A stretch of 64,000 nucleotides of DNA, from the NCBI GenBank assembly GCA_017469945.1, contig JAFUFI010000023.1, positions 1-64,000 on the forward strand. Reading direction: 5' to 3'. Below are positions 63,357 to 64,000 of this stretch, piece after piece. The notes below the pieces were generated by a model that was not told the DNA's origin, ran no database searches, and saw only the letters and a program-made list of their open reading frames with translations. Both the position numbers and the translations under genes were made by a program. This DNA comes from Lachnospiraceae bacterium (GTDB lineage Bacteria; Bacillota; Clostridia; Lachnospirales; Lachnospiraceae). Within the stretch, counting starts at the first letter, position 1; each line of letters opens with the position of its first letter.

Positions 63357-64000
63357 ATGACACAGTATATTGTGACCGGAATGAGCTGCGCGGCGTGCGT
63401 GGCGAGAGTTGAAAAAGCGGTCTCTAAATTGGAGGGCGTAAAGGAAGTTTCCGTAAGCCTTCTTACAAACTCAATGGGTGTTGAGGGTGATGCGGATCCC
63501 GAAAGGATCATAAAAGCCGTCAGGGAGGCGGGATATGACGCGAGCCTTAAGGATGCGGGCAAAGCGCCGGGAGGACAAAGCTCTGACTCTAAAAACAAAA
63601 AGGGCAAGTCTTCTTATTTATCGGAGAAGGAAGCTTTAAAGGACAGGGAAACTCCCGTACTTATAAAAAGGCTTGTTGTATCGGCGGTATTTTTACTGCT
63701 TTTGATGTATATAACTATGGGACACAATATGCTTTCCTGGCCATTGCCGCCTTTTCTAAAGCATAATCCCCTTACCTTAACCCTTACCCAGGCGATCCTC
63801 GCCGCCGCGGTAATGATAGTTAACAAAAAGTTCTATGTTAACGGCTTTGGGGCTCTTAGGCACCTTTCGCCCAATATGGATACTCTGGTAGCTTTGGGAA
63901 GCTCGGTATCTTACGGCTGGAGTATTTACATCTTATATAAGATGTGCTCTATGGCTGTGAATATGAATATGGCGGACGGTATGGAAGCTATCATGGATAT
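63357..64000 (+). CDS. copA: Copper-translocating P-type ATPase, N-terminal part (cut by window end)
   Basis: The first 214 codons of a P1B ATPase. Residues 1-68 form a heavy-metal-associated domain with the binding motif GMSCAAC (Cys11 and Cys14). A charged linker with Ser/Lys/Gly follows to about 100. The first membrane helices start near residue 103 (LVVSAVFLLLLMYITMG), and NMDTLVALGSSVSYGWS is the conserved stretch of the following helices in CopA-type pumps. The catalytic DKTG and CPC motifs lie beyond the window. ATG 63357 follows GAGGAG. It should export Cu(I). The gene is divergent from the YesL-like gene, with a 225-base region between. Confidence 0.9.
   Translation, partial: MTQYIVTGMSCAACVARVEKAVSKLEGVKEVSVSLLTNSMGVEGDADPERIIKAVREAGYDASLKDAGKAPGGQSSDSKNKKGKSSYLSEKEALKDRETPVLIKRLVVSAVFLLLLMYITMGHNMLSWPLPPFLKHNPLTLTLTQAILAAAVMIVNKKFYVNGFGALRHLSPNMDTLVALGSSVSYGWSIYILYKMCSMAVNMNMADGMEAIMD

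Overview
The window looks like chromosome of an anaerobic, fibre-degrading Lachnospiraceae close to Butyrivibrio or Pseudobutyrivibrio. This is inferred from the xylan-degrading gene content, the low-GC Firmicute promoters (TTTAAC/TATAAT types), the AGA-rich arginine usage and families such as DUF4867, DUF5696 and DUF975. No rRNA, tRNA, CRISPR array or complete insertion sequence was seen. Gene density is high and most genes lie on the + strand.

Layout. (1) 1-4910: a REP-like hairpin at the left edge, then an XRE regulator with a pair of ABC exporter half-transporters. (2) 5004-9449: a cytoplasmic xylo-oligosaccharide cassette made of a GH8 reducing-end xylosidase, an SGNH esterase and a GH43 enzyme. 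A convergent AraC regulator (9516-10460, -) follows. (3) 10720-25524: a secreted GH10 xylanase lipoprotein, then a long transport operon. The operon holds a membrane-anchored solute-binding protein carrying carbohydrate-binding-like domains, two separate pairs of ABC sugar permeases, an NHL/TPR membrane protein, a YIP1 protein, a DUF5696 protein and a highly expressed-looking solute-binding lipoprotein. No sugar-importer ATPase is encoded. (4) 25828-33442: a MacAB/FtsX-like envelope complex with two lipoprotein adaptors, one FtsX permease and two ATPases. (5) 33505-35476: two paralogous U32-peptidase-like proteins. (6) 35630-42289: GH115 alpha-glucuronidase, GH3 beta-xylosidase and xylulokinase. 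(7) 42430-45236: a DUF975 membrane protein with an OmpR-type two-component system. (8) 45386-47605: a DUF4867 protein and an L-fucose/L-arabinose-type isomerase. (9) 47945-61888: one giant multidomain surface protein of about 4650 residues. (10) 61982-64000: a small protein built of four FliM-N-terminus-like motifs, a YesL/DUF624 membrane protein and the start of a copper P-type ATPase.

How it works together (inference). GH10 cuts xylan at the cell surface. Decorated fragments are captured by the binding proteins and imported through the permeases, energised by an ATPase encoded elsewhere. They are then stripped in the cytoplasm by GH115 (glucuronic acid), the SGNH esterase (acetyl), GH43 (arabinose or xylose), and GH8 Rex and GH3 (xylose). 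Pentoses are isomerised and phosphorylated. A recurring intergenic motif, roughly AATAGCAAWATTTGRG, lies in several of these regions. An identical 21-bp copy precedes both GH10 and GH115, which suggests one shared regulon.

The most unusual items are the four-motif LSQxEID protein, the giant adhesin, the binding-protein/CBM fusion inside its envelope-protein operon, and the shared regulatory motif family.
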